NCBI GenBank assembly: GCA_045134375.1
Contig: JBGUVL010000024.1
Location: 1-53,149 of the forward strand
Length of the DNA stretch: 53,149 nt
Direction: 5' to 3'
Source of the DNA: JBGUVL01 sp045134375
GTDB taxonomy: Bacteria > Bacillota_I > Bacilli_A > Erysipelotrichales > Erysipelotrichaceae
How positions within the stretch are numbered: position 1 is the stretch's first letter; every line of letters starts with the position of its first letter. This document shows positions 26,032-35,411 of the stretch, piece after piece. Both the position numbers and the translations under genes were made by a program. The notes beneath the pieces are model-generated. The model did not search any database and was not told the origin of the DNA. It saw nothing but the letters and a program-made list of their open reading frames with translations.

Positions 26032-26994
26032 TTAAACTAGTCGATCAAATAAATTTTGTAGTTCCTTTCGTGACGTTCTTGGCATATTTAATGCCTCTTC
26101 AATAGGAACACCTACAATTTCACCTTTTTGAATGCCGACGCATTGACCTCCAATTCCCTGCATTAGCAGGTCAACGGCTTTTTCTCCCATACGGGAAGCC
26201 AATACACGATCATTTGGAGAAGGTGACCCTCCACGCTGAACATGACCAAGCACGGTAGCACGACCACTAAATCCAGTAAACTGGCTGACTTTTCTTGCGA
26301 AAGAATCAACATCCGTAATCTTTTCCGAAATAACAACAATGGCATGTCGTTTTTTCTTTACTAGATCAAATTCTTTTAAACGGTCTAATACTTCTGTTTC
26401 CTCAAAACCTGTCTGAGCGGTAACTACGATTTCAGCACCACAGGCAAGCCCGGAATACAGAGCCAGGTCTCCACAACGATTTCCCATGACTTCCACCACA
26501 GAACATCGATGATGAGAATTTGAAGTGTCACGAAGTTTATCGACTGCTTCAACAACAGTATTTAATGCAGTATCAAATCCAATCGTAGTATCCGTACTCG
26601 TGATATCATTATCAATTGTACCAGGCAATCCAATACAGTTAATTCCCATGTCAGTTAATGCCAATGCACCACGATAGCTTCCATCTCCACCAATAACAAC
26701 GACGGCTTCAATAGCAAATTTTTTCAACTGTTCTACAGCTTTTTTTCTAACTTCAATATCTTTAAACTCTGGTAAACGGGCAGAACCAAGCATTGTTCCA
26801 CCACGGTTCAGAATATCAGATACTTTTTCTCTTGTTAACGGTTCAATTTTCCCTTCGACCATTCCACGATATCCATCGTAGATTCCATAGACTTCTAACC
26901 CCGCTTTTGTTGCTACTCTTGTTACTGCACGAATGGCAGCATTCATCCCAGGAGCATCTCCACCAGAGGTCAAAATACCAATTCTTTTTATCAT
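26032..26994 (-). CDS. pfkA: ATP-dependent 6-phosphofructokinase
   Basis: A 320-residue enzyme that phosphorylates fructose 6-phosphate, the committed step of glycolysis. Motifs: RIGILTSGGDAPGMNAAIRA at the start, VVIGGDGSYRGAL with the GDGS that marks ATP-dependent enzymes, GLPGTIDNDITSTDTTIGFDTA with catalytic Asp, and VLGHVQRGGSPSPNDRVLASRMG. The longest frame extends 14 codons upstream, but GGAGG before ATG 26994 and the family start MIKRIGIL decide for the shorter form. It leads the pfkA-pyk operon. The 189-base upstream gap holds no clear near-consensus promoter. Confidence 0.97.
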   Translation of the reverse strand: MIKRIGILTSGGDAPGMNAAIRAVTRVATKAGLEVYGIYDGYRGMVEGKIEPLTREKVSDILNRGGTMLGSARLPEFKDIEVRKKAVEQLKKFAIEAVVVIGGDGSYRGALALTDMGINCIGLPGTIDNDITSTDTTIGFDTALNTVVEAVDKLRDTSNSHHRCSVVEVMGNRCGDLALYSGLACGAEIVVTAQTGFEETEVLDRLKEFDLVKKKRHAIVVISEKITDVDSFARKVSQFTGFSGRATVLGHVQRGGSPSPNDRVLASRMGEKAVDLLMQGIGGQCVGIQKGEIVGVPIEEALNMPRTSRKELQNLFDRLV

Positions 26995-27183
26995 ATTGCT
27001 ACCTCCAATATCATGGTTAATAATATCACTTTTCAATACTAATTTCTACCTTTTTTTCTACTTCTATACTTGATTTTCTTGACTTTTTCCATTGGTAGTG
27101 CTTTCATTTAAAAACTTGTTTTTTTATCATTAAAAAGAAGAAAAAAAGAGTTAAATTTCCGTATTTATCCAGTAAATATTATG

Positions 27184-28101
27184 TTAAAAATGCGCTCTTC
27201 TATTTTTTCCAATGACTTTCTTTTCCACCGCTAAAGTACGAATTCGTTCAACCAATCGTTTCGCGCCAACACTGTCATTTACAAATTTTGAATTGCTGCT
27301 ATAGTATTTTTCAATGTTATTAAGATCATAATTACTGGTAAACAAAGTAAGACGCTTTTGTTCCATTCTTTCATTCAAAATAGATAATAAAATTTCATCC
27401 CTACTCCACGTACTAACACTTTCACCACCAATATCATCAAACACCGCCACTTCTGCTTTTCGTAATGATGCTAAACGTTGCATCATCGCATCTTTATCAT
27501 ACATACAATTTTTTAAATCCGAAAGATACTTTGAAACATTAATAAAGGCTACTTTTTTCCCTTGTGCTGCCATTTCATTGATAAAACAGCAGGTAAGATA
27601 TGTTTTTCCTGTTCCTGGTTCTCCACAAAGGAAAAAGCCTGTTTTTTCATTGGATTTACAAGCTTTCACCATTTCAGTAACTAAATGAAGGTAGGTAGGC
27701 GACTCACTTTCCACCTGAATATCACTAAAGCGATACTGCAGTTGCTCCTCACTCATATCACACAGCAAAAATTGTCTTTGATGTACCAACCACTGTTGTT
27801 TTTCTTTCTCATAGATACATGGTATTAATACATGATCTAACGCAGAAGCATATTCTAATGATAAATAATATCCTTTCTTTTTCTGTTGGCAACAAGATAA
27901 TCCATGACAATGTTCACATTTTTTCTTTCCCTCTAAATAATCCTTGAGACGATAAGCATGATGGTAAACAAAGTCATCATCAAGCTGATAATGATGCAGC
28001 CATTGTTGAATGATTTCTTCTTTCATTAATTGCTGAATGAGTTGTTCTTTTTCCTGTTGCATTTCTTTATTTAATGGAAAATTAAAATCAATCTTCTGCA
28101 T
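27184..28101 (-). CDS. dnaI: Primosomal protein DnaI (helicase loader)
   Basis: A 305-residue AAA+ ATPase that loads the replicative helicase at the origin and at restart sites. The N-terminal DnaI domain includes a cysteine/histidine-rich helicase-binding part (CEHCHGLSCC). The ATPase domain has Walker A GEPGTGKT (about 158-165), Walker B VAVFDDIGGE and sensor 1 TLFTSNYDL. It overlaps the end of dnaB by 14 bases, with GGAGAT before the ATG, so the two are coupled. Last gene of the polA-mutM-coaE-dnaB-dnaI operon; no clear terminator follows. Confidence 0.93.
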   Translation of the reverse strand: MQKIDFNFPLNKEMQQEKEQLIQQLMKEEIIQQWLHHYQLDDDFVYHHAYRLKDYLEGKKKCEHCHGLSCCQQKKKGYYLSLEYASALDHVLIPCIYEKEKQQWLVHQRQFLLCDMSEEQLQYRFSDIQVESESPTYLHLVTEMVKACKSNEKTGFFLCGEPGTGKTYLTCCFINEMAAQGKKVAFINVSKYLSDLKNCMYDKDAMMQRLASLRKAEVAVFDDIGGESVSTWSRDEILLSILNERMEQKRLTLFTSNYDLNNIEKYYSSNSKFVNDSVGAKRLVERIRTLAVEKKVIGKNRRAHF

Positions 28102-29299
28102 TATTATCTCCTCCTAAACTTTTAATTTCTGCCAATAGCGCTGCTCTTTCTTCTTGTGACATCTCTTTTTCTTCTTCTTTTTCCCAGTTTTGGACAATTC
28201 CCTGTTGCACATTACGATGACTTTGATAACGAATGACCGAATTTAATTCTTTTTGTTGTTGTTTTTTTGCTGCTTCTAAAGTATCAATTTTTAAACGAAC
28301 CCAGCTCCCTGCCATTCGTTCAATATCCGTACCAACAATACGTGGATTATCTTTGTCTTTTAATAATCCGGTTTCTAATAAAACGTTGATTACTTCCGGT
28401 TGAAGACGATACTCTCCAATCAGTTTTTCAATTAATTTCTGATCTGCCATACCAATGGTTGCCCCATTCTGTTTATATTCCAAATATCGTTTGGGAGGTA
28501 ATTGATAGGGATCCGGATTGTCATTCACATATTTCGCTTTTGTTTTCATGCAAGCTTTTTTTAGTTTCTCAGCATTGAATTTTCCTTCCGGAAGGTCCAT
28601 TCCTTTTCCAATCAATGTTCGCATCATTTTTTCGTTAATTCCATAGATTGTTGCGATTTCTGCAATGGTTCTAATATTCTTTTTGGTTCTCTCTCGCAAT
28701 GGAAAAACCAATTCACTCAACCCATTTAAAAAGATTTTTTCATCAAAGATGACATTTAAAAAGCGATACCCAACTTCTTCCATTTCCTCTTTGACACTCT
28801 GAAAAGTTTTTTCTCTTTCCATATCCCAGTTATGACTTAAAGTGTCTTGCATAGTAGCAGATATTTCTTGATATCCACTTTTGTTCGTCCTTTTATTTAC
28901 AAAATTTGATTTATAAAAAGCCACTGTATCTTTTCCCATGGCATTTAAAAATAATTTCCCAAAAACTTCATGAGACAAAAAACGAGAGATTTTCATAGGA
29001 ACATCTAATACATACAAATACGTATCTTTTTCTTCATTATAATAGGTGCGAAGTAATAAAAATTCTTCGCATTTCTTTCTCGCTTTTTCCATTGCCCCAT
29101 CGCTCATCTTGCATAAACGCAGCATTAATTGATGATTGCTAATCGATAATTCATTCAGCTTGATTGCCAATAATGTTGTATAGAACAAATAGGCTTGTTC
29201 TCCTAATAACGGCAAATATAATAAATTTAATGATGAATATAGATGAGGGGACATATCTTTATGTAATTCTATTATTACCTTACTTTCTTTTTTGATCAT
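28088..29299 (-). CDS. dnaB: Replication initiation and membrane attachment protein DnaB
   Basis: A 403-residue Bacillota DnaB (the loader co-factor, not the DnaB helicase of E. coli). Two DnaD/DnaB-type regions are visible, with a middle segment IAEIATIYGINEKMMRTLIGKGMD and a C-terminal stretch ending NSVIRYQSHRN...QEERAALLAEIKSLGG. It helps open the origin and recruit DnaI and helicase. An in-frame TTG precedes the ATG at 29299; GGAGGG six bases upstream favours the ATG. It overlaps coaE by 20 bases and dnaI by 14. Confidence 0.88.
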   Translation of the reverse strand: MIKKESKVIIELHKDMSPHLYSSLNLLYLPLLGEQAYLFYTTLLAIKLNELSISNHQLMLRLCKMSDGAMEKARKKCEEFLLLRTYYNEEKDTYLYVLDVPMKISRFLSHEVFGKLFLNAMGKDTVAFYKSNFVNKRTNKSGYQEISATMQDTLSHNWDMEREKTFQSVKEEMEEVGYRFLNVIFDEKIFLNGLSELVFPLRERTKKNIRTIAEIATIYGINEKMMRTLIGKGMDLPEGKFNAEKLKKACMKTKAKYVNDNPDPYQLPPKRYLEYKQNGATIGMADQKLIEKLIGEYRLQPEVINVLLETGLLKDKDNPRIVGTDIERMAGSWVRLKIDTLEAAKKQQQKELNSVIRYQSHRNVQQGIVQNWEKEEEKEMSQEERAALLAEIKSLGGDNNAED

Positions 29300-29849
29300 C
29301 AAATCCCTCCTCTGCTAATATTTTTTTTATTTGTTCTTCTACATTGTCATCTTCATTGTTATAAATAATTTTATCACTACGATTTCTTTTTTCCTCTGCA
29401 CTCATTTGCATCGAAAGTCTTGCCTTTATTTCTTCTGTTTTCATATTACGATTTTGAATTAAACGTTGAAAGCATGTTTTTTGATCACAATACACACACC
29501 ATACTTCATCAAAATAACATTCCCAACCCTTTTCAAAAAGCAAAGGAACTTCACATACTACTAACTTTTCGCTTTCATGAAGTTGAAAAAATCGTTTCAT
29601 CTTTTCTATCATCATAGGATATAGCATATTTTCCAATTGTTCTCGCTTTTTCGCATCCGAAAAAACAAGTTGTGCTAGCCCCTTTTTATCACTCACATGA
29701 AAATGATCGATCAAGACACTTTCTTGTTCTTTTCGCACTATTTTCGCCACTTCATCAAGATCAAGCACAAAAACACCGTATGCTTTGATACAGCGAATAA
29801 TATACGATTTTCCACTCCCGATACTACCGGTAACTGCAATTTTTTTCAT
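29280..29849 (-). CDS. coaE: Dephospho-CoA kinase
   Basis: A 189-residue P-loop kinase that phosphorylates the 3'-hydroxyl of dephospho-CoA, the last step of coenzyme A synthesis. Walker A is VTGSIGSGKS at residues 5-14, followed by LDLDEVAK, EVPLLFEKGW and CDQKTCFQRLIQRN-like lid residues. The open frame extends 37 codons upstream inside mutM, but those residues are a shadow of mutM and the family begins at MKKIAVTGS, so 29849 is used. Only a weak AAGAGA precedes it; the gene starts four bases after mutM, suggesting translational coupling. Confidence 0.93.
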   Translation of the reverse strand: MKKIAVTGSIGSGKSYIIRCIKAYGVFVLDLDEVAKIVRKEQESVLIDHFHVSDKKGLAQLVFSDAKKREQLENMLYPMMIEKMKRFFQLHESEKLVVCEVPLLFEKGWECYFDEVWCVYCDQKTCFQRLIQNRNMKTEEIKARLSMQMSAEEKRNRSDKIIYNNEDDNVEEQIKKILAEEGFDDQKRK

Positions 29850-29853
29850 TCTC

Positions 29854-30684
29854 TTATTTCCGTTTCTGACAATTGCGACAATAACAAGTTCCTCTTCCAT
29901 TGATTTGTTTCTTTTCAATACGTTTCCCACATCTAGGACAAGCTTCCCCTTTACGCTCATGTACTTTTAGTTGCAATTGAAATCTTCCATCCACTTTTAA
30001 CGATGAAGTATAGCTACGAATCGTTGTCCCTCCTGCACGGATTGCACCATTTAAAATACGACGTGTATGATATAATACATTTTCCATATCTTTTTTCGAC
30101 AAACGATACGTTTTACTACAAGGATGTAATTCACAAGCAAAACAAATCTCATCCGCATAGATATTCCCCACACCAGCCATAACATTTTGATCCAATAAAA
30201 ACTGTTTTAATGTAATTTTTCTTTGCTTTGCTTTCTGATACAAATATTCTGATGTTACTCTTTCATCAAAAGCATCATATCCTACATTTTTAAAACAAGG
30301 AAGGGTAGCGTATGTTTGTGTTTTTAAATAGCAATACATTCTACCAAATTTCCTTGTATCATGATAGCGTAATTGGCGGCCATCTTCCAAATGAAAAATG
30401 ACATGAGTATGCTTATCAATAGGAGCATCATGATCTTGCAAATAGAATTTTCCTTCCATTCGTAAATGAACCACAAAATAGTGATGGACACATTCAAAAA
30501 TCATATATTTCCCAATGCGATGATACTTTTGTATCCTTTCTCCTCGCATTGCTTGAATAAAGAAATCAACGTTACTATCGGCAATGATATTGTTATAAAA
30601 AATCTGGATTTCCTTAAAACGAGCATTTCTAAGTTGTTTTTCTAAAGTACGTAATACTGTCTCTACTTCTGGAAGTTCTGGCAT
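29854..30684 (-). CDS. mutM: Formamidopyrimidine-DNA glycosylase MutM
   Basis: A 276-residue base-excision repair enzyme that removes 8-oxoguanine and ring-opened purines. The catalytic N-terminus MPELPEVETV (Pro2, Glu3 after Met removal) sets the start at 30684, 13 codons into the longest frame and one base after the polA stop. Also visible are VVHLRMEGKFYL, DTRKFGRMY, a helix-two-turn-helix with LDQNVMAGVGNIYADEICF, and the C-terminal zinc finger CPRCG...CYCRNCQ. Ribosome binding signals are weak, so translation probably follows polA. Confidence 0.95.
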   Translation of the reverse strand: MPELPEVETVLRTLEKQLRNARFKEIQIFYNNIIADSNVDFFIQAMRGERIQKYHRIGKYMIFECVHHYFVVHLRMEGKFYLQDHDAPIDKHTHVIFHLEDGRQLRYHDTRKFGRMYCYLKTQTYATLPCFKNVGYDAFDERVTSEYLYQKAKQRKITLKQFLLDQNVMAGVGNIYADEICFACELHPCSKTYRLSKKDMENVLYHTRRILNGAIRAGGTTIRSYTSSLKVDGRFQLQLKVHERKGEACPRCGKRIEKKQINGRGTCYCRNCQKRK

Positions 30685-30685
30685 A

Positions 30686-33277
30686 TTATTTGATTGTGTA
30701 ATAATCCTTTCCAAATCCACCATCGGCTTTTAACGGTACTTTCAACTCGCAAACATGCTCCATTCCTTTTTTTACAATTTCTTCCAGTATTTCTTGTTCC
30801 TCGATAACGACATCAAAAATTAGTTCATCATGAACCTGCAAAATCATCTTGCTTTTTAAATGATGTTCCTTCATCAATCGATCTACTTTAATCATTGCTA
30901 ATTTGATCAAATCAGCAGCACTTCCTTGAATCGGCGCATTCATTGCTGCTCGTTTTCCAAATTCTCTTGTCATATAATTTTTATCATTAATTTCAGGAAT
31001 CATTCTTCTTCGGTTAAAAATTGTTGAAACATATCCATTTTCTTTACAGAAGACAATTGTTTTTTCCATAAAGGATTTAATTTTTGGATAACTTTCAAAA
31101 TATCGTTCCATGAATTCTTTTGCTTCATTACGAGTAATTCCTAGCTCCTGCGATAACCCAAATTCGGTTTGTCCATAGACGATACCAAAATTAACTACTT
31201 TTGCTTCTCTTCGCATCGCAGAAGTTACTTCCTCTTTTTTCACTCCATAAATATCCATTGCCGTCTTTGTATGAATATCAAATCCTTGATGAAATGCTTC
31301 GATCATTTTATCTTCCTCTGCCATATGAGCCAACATCCTTAACTCAATCTGAGAATAATCTACGGTATACATAAGATGTCCAGGGCTCGCAATAAATGCT
31401 TTACGAATTTGCTTTGCCTCTTCATCACGAACACTGATATTTTGTAGATTAGGTTCACTTGATGACAAACGTCCTGTCTGTGTTAAACACTGATTAAATA
31501 TGGTATGAATCTTACCATCGCTTCTCACATACTTTTTTAATCCTTCGGCATAAGTGGAATAAATTTTTTGATATTTTCTTTGTGACATCAACAATGGAAT
31601 TATCGGATGAGCATTTTGCAGTTTTTCTAGAACATCAACTGCAGTACTTCTTTTTTTGTTGCTTTTTAATTTCAATTCATCAAATAATACTTCAGCCAAT
31701 TGTTTTGGTGAATTCACGTTAAACTCATGTCCTGCAAGTTGATAAATTTGTTCCTCTAGTTTTTTTATTATAGTAAGCGTTGACTGAGCAATCTCATCTA
31801 ATACACTAGCATCAATCATTACACCCTCTTTTTCCATCTGAAACAATAAATACGATAAAGGCATTTCCATTTCATTCAAAATAAACATTAAATCCTTTTC
31901 TTCAATCTCATTCATGATAGAATCTTTTGTTTCATAAAACATTTGACTTTGAAATGCAAGATATTCTTTTTTTTCAGTTTCATCTATTAAGATTGGTTTC
32001 CCACTTTTCCCATAGATATCACTTTTCTTTTTCTCTTCATAATAATGGTATTTATCTAACCATTTCTCATAACTAATCAAGGTATTATCACAAAGAAAAG
32101 AGGCTATCATCAAATCGAAGGAAAAAGGATGAAACGAAAATCCATAGCGATCCAATAAATGGTACATCTGTTTCACATCATAGCCAAATTTTGCAATATC
32201 ACTATTGAGATAATTTTGTAATCCTTCGTCCATTAGCATATTATCTTTGCTCATATAGTAAATATGCTCTTTTCCATGCAAAACGATTCCATACAAAGTA
32301 GCATCATAATAGGGTTCATTATCGAAATCTAAAGTAATGCACATATTCTCTTCGATCATGCTCTCTTTCAAACAGGAAACTTCCTCTATCACAACGTGTT
32401 TTCTTTCTTGTCGGACATTCAAATCCTGTTTTACTAAAGAATTCATTTCATATTTTCTAAAAAATTGATTCAATGTTTCATAATTTGGAGCAAAGCAAAA
32501 ATCATTCAAATCAAATGCGAACTGACAATCTGTCTTAATGGTTGCTAATTGCTTTGATAGAAATGCCATTGCTTTATCCGCTTCTAGTTTTTCTTTTAGT
32601 TTTCCTTTTATTTCACTCAAATGTTCATACACTTGTTCCAAACTACCATACTCATTCAATAATTTTGTTGCAGTTTTTTCTCCTATCCCTTTGACTCCAG
32701 GAATATTATCCGAACTATCTCCGCTTAATCCTTTGAAATCAATGATTTGAAGTGGCTGCAATGACATCATTTCCATTAAGACTTGAGCATTTACTAACTG
32801 CATATCAGTAATCCCTTTTTTCATCAATAATACATCTGTCGTATCATCAATCAATTGCAGTAAATCTTTATCACTTGAAAGAATATGAACCTGATGTTGA
32901 GGATATCGTTTTGCTAACGATCCAATAATATCATCTGCTTCAATTCCCTCTTCTTCATAACGAAAGATATGATACGCATCCAAAAACTCTCTAGCAATTG
33001 GAAACTGCACCTTCAGCTCCTCATCTATCTCTTTTCTTGTTCCTTTGTATGCTTCATATTCTTGGTGTCGAAACGTAGGTTTCCCAGCATCCCATGCAAC
33101 CATCACATGATCTGGATTAAGTTGAGCAATTGCCTTATTAATCATATTCGCAAAACCAAATACGGCATTGGTTGGTACACCATTACTCGTACTCATAAAA
33201 TTACCACGATAAGCGGTAGCATGATAAGCTCGAAACAACATTGAATTTCCATCAATCAACAAAATATCTTTCGCCAT
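30686..33277 (-). CDS. polA: DNA polymerase I
   Basis: An 863-residue repair and Okazaki-fragment polymerase. The N-terminal 5'-3' exonuclease (1-about 290) has the DGNSMLFRAY, AWDAGKPTFR, EADDIIGSLA and DSSDNIPGVKGIGEKTA motifs. A 3'-5' exonuclease-fold domain follows, then the polymerase with motif A DYSQIELRML, motif B RREAKVVNFGIVYG and motif C QVHDELIF. In the proofreading domain the Exo I pair reads D317-x-D319 rather than D-x-E, while D367 (FGYD) and Y448-D452 (YETKD) are kept, so weak proofreading is possible. A TG-extended -10 lies upstream. It heads mutM-coaE-dnaB-dnaI. Confidence 0.97.
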   Translation of the reverse strand: MAKDILLIDGNSMLFRAYHATAYRGNFMSTSNGVPTNAVFGFANMINKAIAQLNPDHVMVAWDAGKPTFRHQEYEAYKGTRKEIDEELKVQFPIAREFLDAYHIFRYEEEGIEADDIIGSLAKRYPQHQVHILSSDKDLLQLIDDTTDVLLMKKGITDMQLVNAQVLMEMMSLQPLQIIDFKGLSGDSSDNIPGVKGIGEKTATKLLNEYGSLEQVYEHLSEIKGKLKEKLEADKAMAFLSKQLATIKTDCQFAFDLNDFCFAPNYETLNQFFRKYEMNSLVKQDLNVRQERKHVVIEEVSCLKESMIEENMCITLDFDNEPYYDATLYGIVLHGKEHIYYMSKDNMLMDEGLQNYLNSDIAKFGYDVKQMYHLLDRYGFSFHPFSFDLMIASFLCDNTLISYEKWLDKYHYYEEKKKSDIYGKSGKPILIDETEKKEYLAFQSQMFYETKDSIMNEIEEKDLMFILNEMEMPLSYLLFQMEKEGVMIDASVLDEIAQSTLTIIKKLEEQIYQLAGHEFNVNSPKQLAEVLFDELKLKSNKKRSTAVDVLEKLQNAHPIIPLLMSQRKYQKIYSTYAEGLKKYVRSDGKIHTIFNQCLTQTGRLSSSEPNLQNISVRDEEAKQIRKAFIASPGHLMYTVDYSQIELRMLAHMAEEDKMIEAFHQGFDIHTKTAMDIYGVKKEEVTSAMRREAKVVNFGIVYGQTEFGLSQELGITRNEAKEFMERYFESYPKIKSFMEKTIVFCKENGYVSTIFNRRRMIPEINDKNYMTREFGKRAAMNAPIQGSAADLIKLAMIKVDRLMKEHHLKSKMILQVHDELIFDVVIEEQEILEEIVKKGMEHVCELKVPLKADGGFGKDYYTIK

Positions 33278-33335
33278 TATAATCCCTCCATGGTTCTTAT
33301 TTTACCACAAAAACCAAGGTCTATCTTCTACTTTA

Positions 33336-34241
33336 TTAGGAAAGGTTAATTTTATTTTTGCCATTGATACTAATCACAACATCATTTACCGAGATAGAGA
33401 AAGCATCCAATTCTTTCAATTGCGATAAATTCTTTTTTAATAATGAAACGATCTCTTTTTTCACCGTTTTATCTTTTGTCAACACTTCACTATTCAAATA
33501 TAGAATAAGTACTTTGTCCTTTTTCTTACAAGGTTGACTCATTCTTACTTTCCTATCATAAAGTGGGTTATTTAATTGCGAAGCAGCATTTAAAGAAGAA
33601 AGCATTTGCCTCATAATTTCATTATAATCATTTCTATTTTTTATCCTAACACTTTGTAAAACAGGATAAGTTTTACCATTTACTTCTTTTTCATAATAAA
33701 ATTCAAGTTGGCTTCCTTCATGAAGATACAAATTCGTATTTTTTAAATGATTGATTCCAAAACGTCGATCATGATACACAATCGGCGTCTGTTTTTTTGG
33801 CATAGATTTTAGCAATTCTCCATTCATCATGATTTCTAGCTTTTTGACATCATTAAATTGAGTAGCATTATACAATAGCGCTTCCAATAGACGTAACTCT
33901 TTATCGGCTTCGTAAGATAAAGAAGAGAAATCCAAGGTCATAACTTGATCCTTGATCATCACCTTTTCCAATACCGTATCCGTATTCAAAAGCGATTGAA
34001 AGCCTCTTCCCTCTTGCATCATGCTATGGACAATTTCTATCATTTTATCTTCACTTTTCTGATTGGATGTGTTCATTGTAACTTCTACTAATACATCATC
34101 CGATAACAAATAGGCATTCATCCTCTCTTTTTCAGAAGATATTGTAATTGCCTCCTCCTGATGGAGGATACCAAAAAAAACAAAACATAGTAGTGCAGAA
34201 ATAATCAATAAAAAATAGATAGGAATCTGCATTTTTTTCAT
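33336..34241 (-). CDS. gerM: GerM-type protein with two GerMN domains
   Basis: A 301-residue protein with an N-terminal membrane anchor (about 6-26) and two repeats resembling the GerMN domain: VLEKVMIKDQVMTLDFSSLS with the following ALLYNATQFNDVKKLEIMMNGE, and near the C-terminus KVLILYLNSEVL with SQLKELDAFSISVNDVVI. GerM in Bacillus acts in spore formation and germination. There is no lipobox Cys at the right place, unlike some GerM lipoproteins. It is bounded upstream by a strong terminator and followed by polA after 58 bases. The symbol is by domain similarity; orthology is not proven. Confidence 0.7.
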   Translation of the reverse strand: MKKMQIPIYFLLIISALLCFVFFGILHQEEAITISSEKERMNAYLLSDDVLVEVTMNTSNQKSEDKMIEIVHSMMQEGRGFQSLLNTDTVLEKVMIKDQVMTLDFSSLSYEADKELRLLEALLYNATQFNDVKKLEIMMNGELLKSMPKKQTPIVYHDRRFGINHLKNTNLYLHEGSQLEFYYEKEVNGKTYPVLQSVRIKNRNDYNEIMRQMLSSLNAASQLNNPLYDRKVRMSQPCKKKDKVLILYLNSEVLTKDKTVKKEIVSLLKKNLSQLKELDAFSISVNDVVISINGKNKINLS

Positions 34242-34266
34242 AAAGACACCTCTATTTAAATTATAT

Positions 34267-34301
34267 AAAAAGGAAAATAGGATATGTCTATTTTCCTTTT
34301 T
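34267..34301 (-). terminator. Symmetric terminator between the VanY-like and GerM-type genes
   Basis: AAAAAGGAAAATA (34267-34279) and TATTTTCCTTTTT (34289-34301) pair perfectly, with T runs available on both strands. The stop codon of the VanY-like gene lies in the right arm. Confidence 0.85.
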
Positions 34302-35301
34302 AATTATTGAAAATTTGATCCAAAATATTATTGTCTTCTTCTAATGCCTTTGTACCCACATAACGAAGGGTCAATGGTTGATAATTTTTTCCAGTCGTAT
34401 TTTCTTTATCTTTTGGATAACGTACAATAAATCCATATTTTTTCGCATTTTCCAACAACCATTTTGATGGTTCACTTTCTCCGATTTCACTTTCTTGCAT
34501 TTCAGCTATGGTAAAGGTAATCGTATATCCCATCTGGTGTTCACTTTGTCCTGGATAATCTTCATACTTCTGAAATTCGTCAACACCATATTTTACAATG
34601 GCTTGATCATAAAGGGTATTTTGATCCTCATAGCTGATATATCCTTTCGTCAAAATTAAACCTCCACAAGTTTTTTGGTTTGTTGAACTAATATCACTAC
34701 AAAGTTGTGTCAATGGTTCAATAAGCTCATCTTTCACTTCAATTACACCGGTGTTCAAAGCGGAAGCGATAGGAATGATGGAACTATCTACCATGACCAA
34801 ATCGTTTGGAATATAGCGATAAAGAGTTTCCTTTTTTCCTATTTTCACATCGATTTGGGATGGATTTTCTATCAATTTTGCATCCTTGATATAGGGATAA
34901 TTACCATCGTAAAATTCAGAAAGCATCGAATAATCATAATTTGTTATTAAATTTTCCAACATAGAAGTAGACGAAAACTGCTTTCGATAGGTATTCACAA
35001 AAGTGACTATTTGTTGCAGATCATTAGGACGTACCAATCGGCAACATTCATAATATAAAGTATTTTTTACATTAAAACCTTCCAAATTAATAAAATCCAT
35101 AAACTGTTCTGGTTTAATATGCTGTTGAATAATATAGTTTATATCCTCGTCGCTTAATTTTTCTTCCATGATCGCTCTTTGTTCTGAACTAACCGTATAC
35201 TGATAACGAGCCAAACGATCATAAGAATCATTTAACAAATGGATACATGTTACTGAAAATAGAATCAGCACTGCAATCAGCAGGATTCTTTTTGCTTTCA
35301 T
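34300..35301 (-). CDS. VanY-fold D,D-carboxypeptidase-like protein, catalytic residues lost
   Basis: A 333-residue membrane-anchored protein (one segment, about 4-21). The C-terminal third (about 180-325) aligns by eye with D-alanyl-D-alanine carboxypeptidases of the VanY group: TKGYISYEDQNTLYDQ, PGQSEHQMGYTITF, WLLENAKKYGFIVRYPKDK and TGKNYQPLTLRYVG. Key residues are missing. SxHxxGxAxD keeps H255 but its Asp is T262; the catalytic/metal segment EPWH is Q308-P-L-T311; the GYRS arginine is I222. Only one of the zinc ligands remains, so hydrolysis of D-Ala-D-Ala is unlikely. It may bind muropeptide or be structural. A TG-extended -10 (35320-35325) and GAGGTG precede it; it is divergent from another degenerate enzyme. 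Confidence 0.8.
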   Translation of the reverse strand: MKAKRILLIAVLILFSVTCIHLLNDSYDRLARYQYTVSSEQRAIMEEKLSDEDINYIIQQHIKPEQFMDFINLEGFNVKNTLYYECCRLVRPNDLQQIVTFVNTYRKQFSSTSMLENLITNYDYSMLSEFYDGNYPYIKDAKLIENPSQIDVKIGKKETLYRYIPNDLVMVDSSIIPIASALNTGVIEVKDELIEPLTQLCSDISSTNQKTCGGLILTKGYISYEDQNTLYDQAIVKYGVDEFQKYEDYPGQSEHQMGYTITFTIAEMQESEIGESEPSKWLLENAKKYGFIVRYPKDKENTTGKNYQPLTLRYVGTKALEEDNNILDQIFNN

Positions 35302-35319
35302 GCAATCACCTCTTTTTTT

Positions 35320-35387
35320 ATTATAACAAAAGTGTTTTTAGAATGAAAGAATTGATTATTTATTATCCTTTTTGATTATGATAAAAT
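35320..35387. promoter_or_regulatory. Divergent promoters of the two degenerate-enzyme genes
   Basis: Minus strand TGTTATAAT (hexamer 35320-35325) serves the VanY-like gene. Plus strand TGATAAAAT (hexamer 35382-35387) serves the phosphoesterase-like gene. Both are TG-extended -10 elements with weak -35 boxes. Confidence 0.5.
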
Positions 35388-35411
35388 AACGTTACGAAAA
35401 GGGTGTATAAA

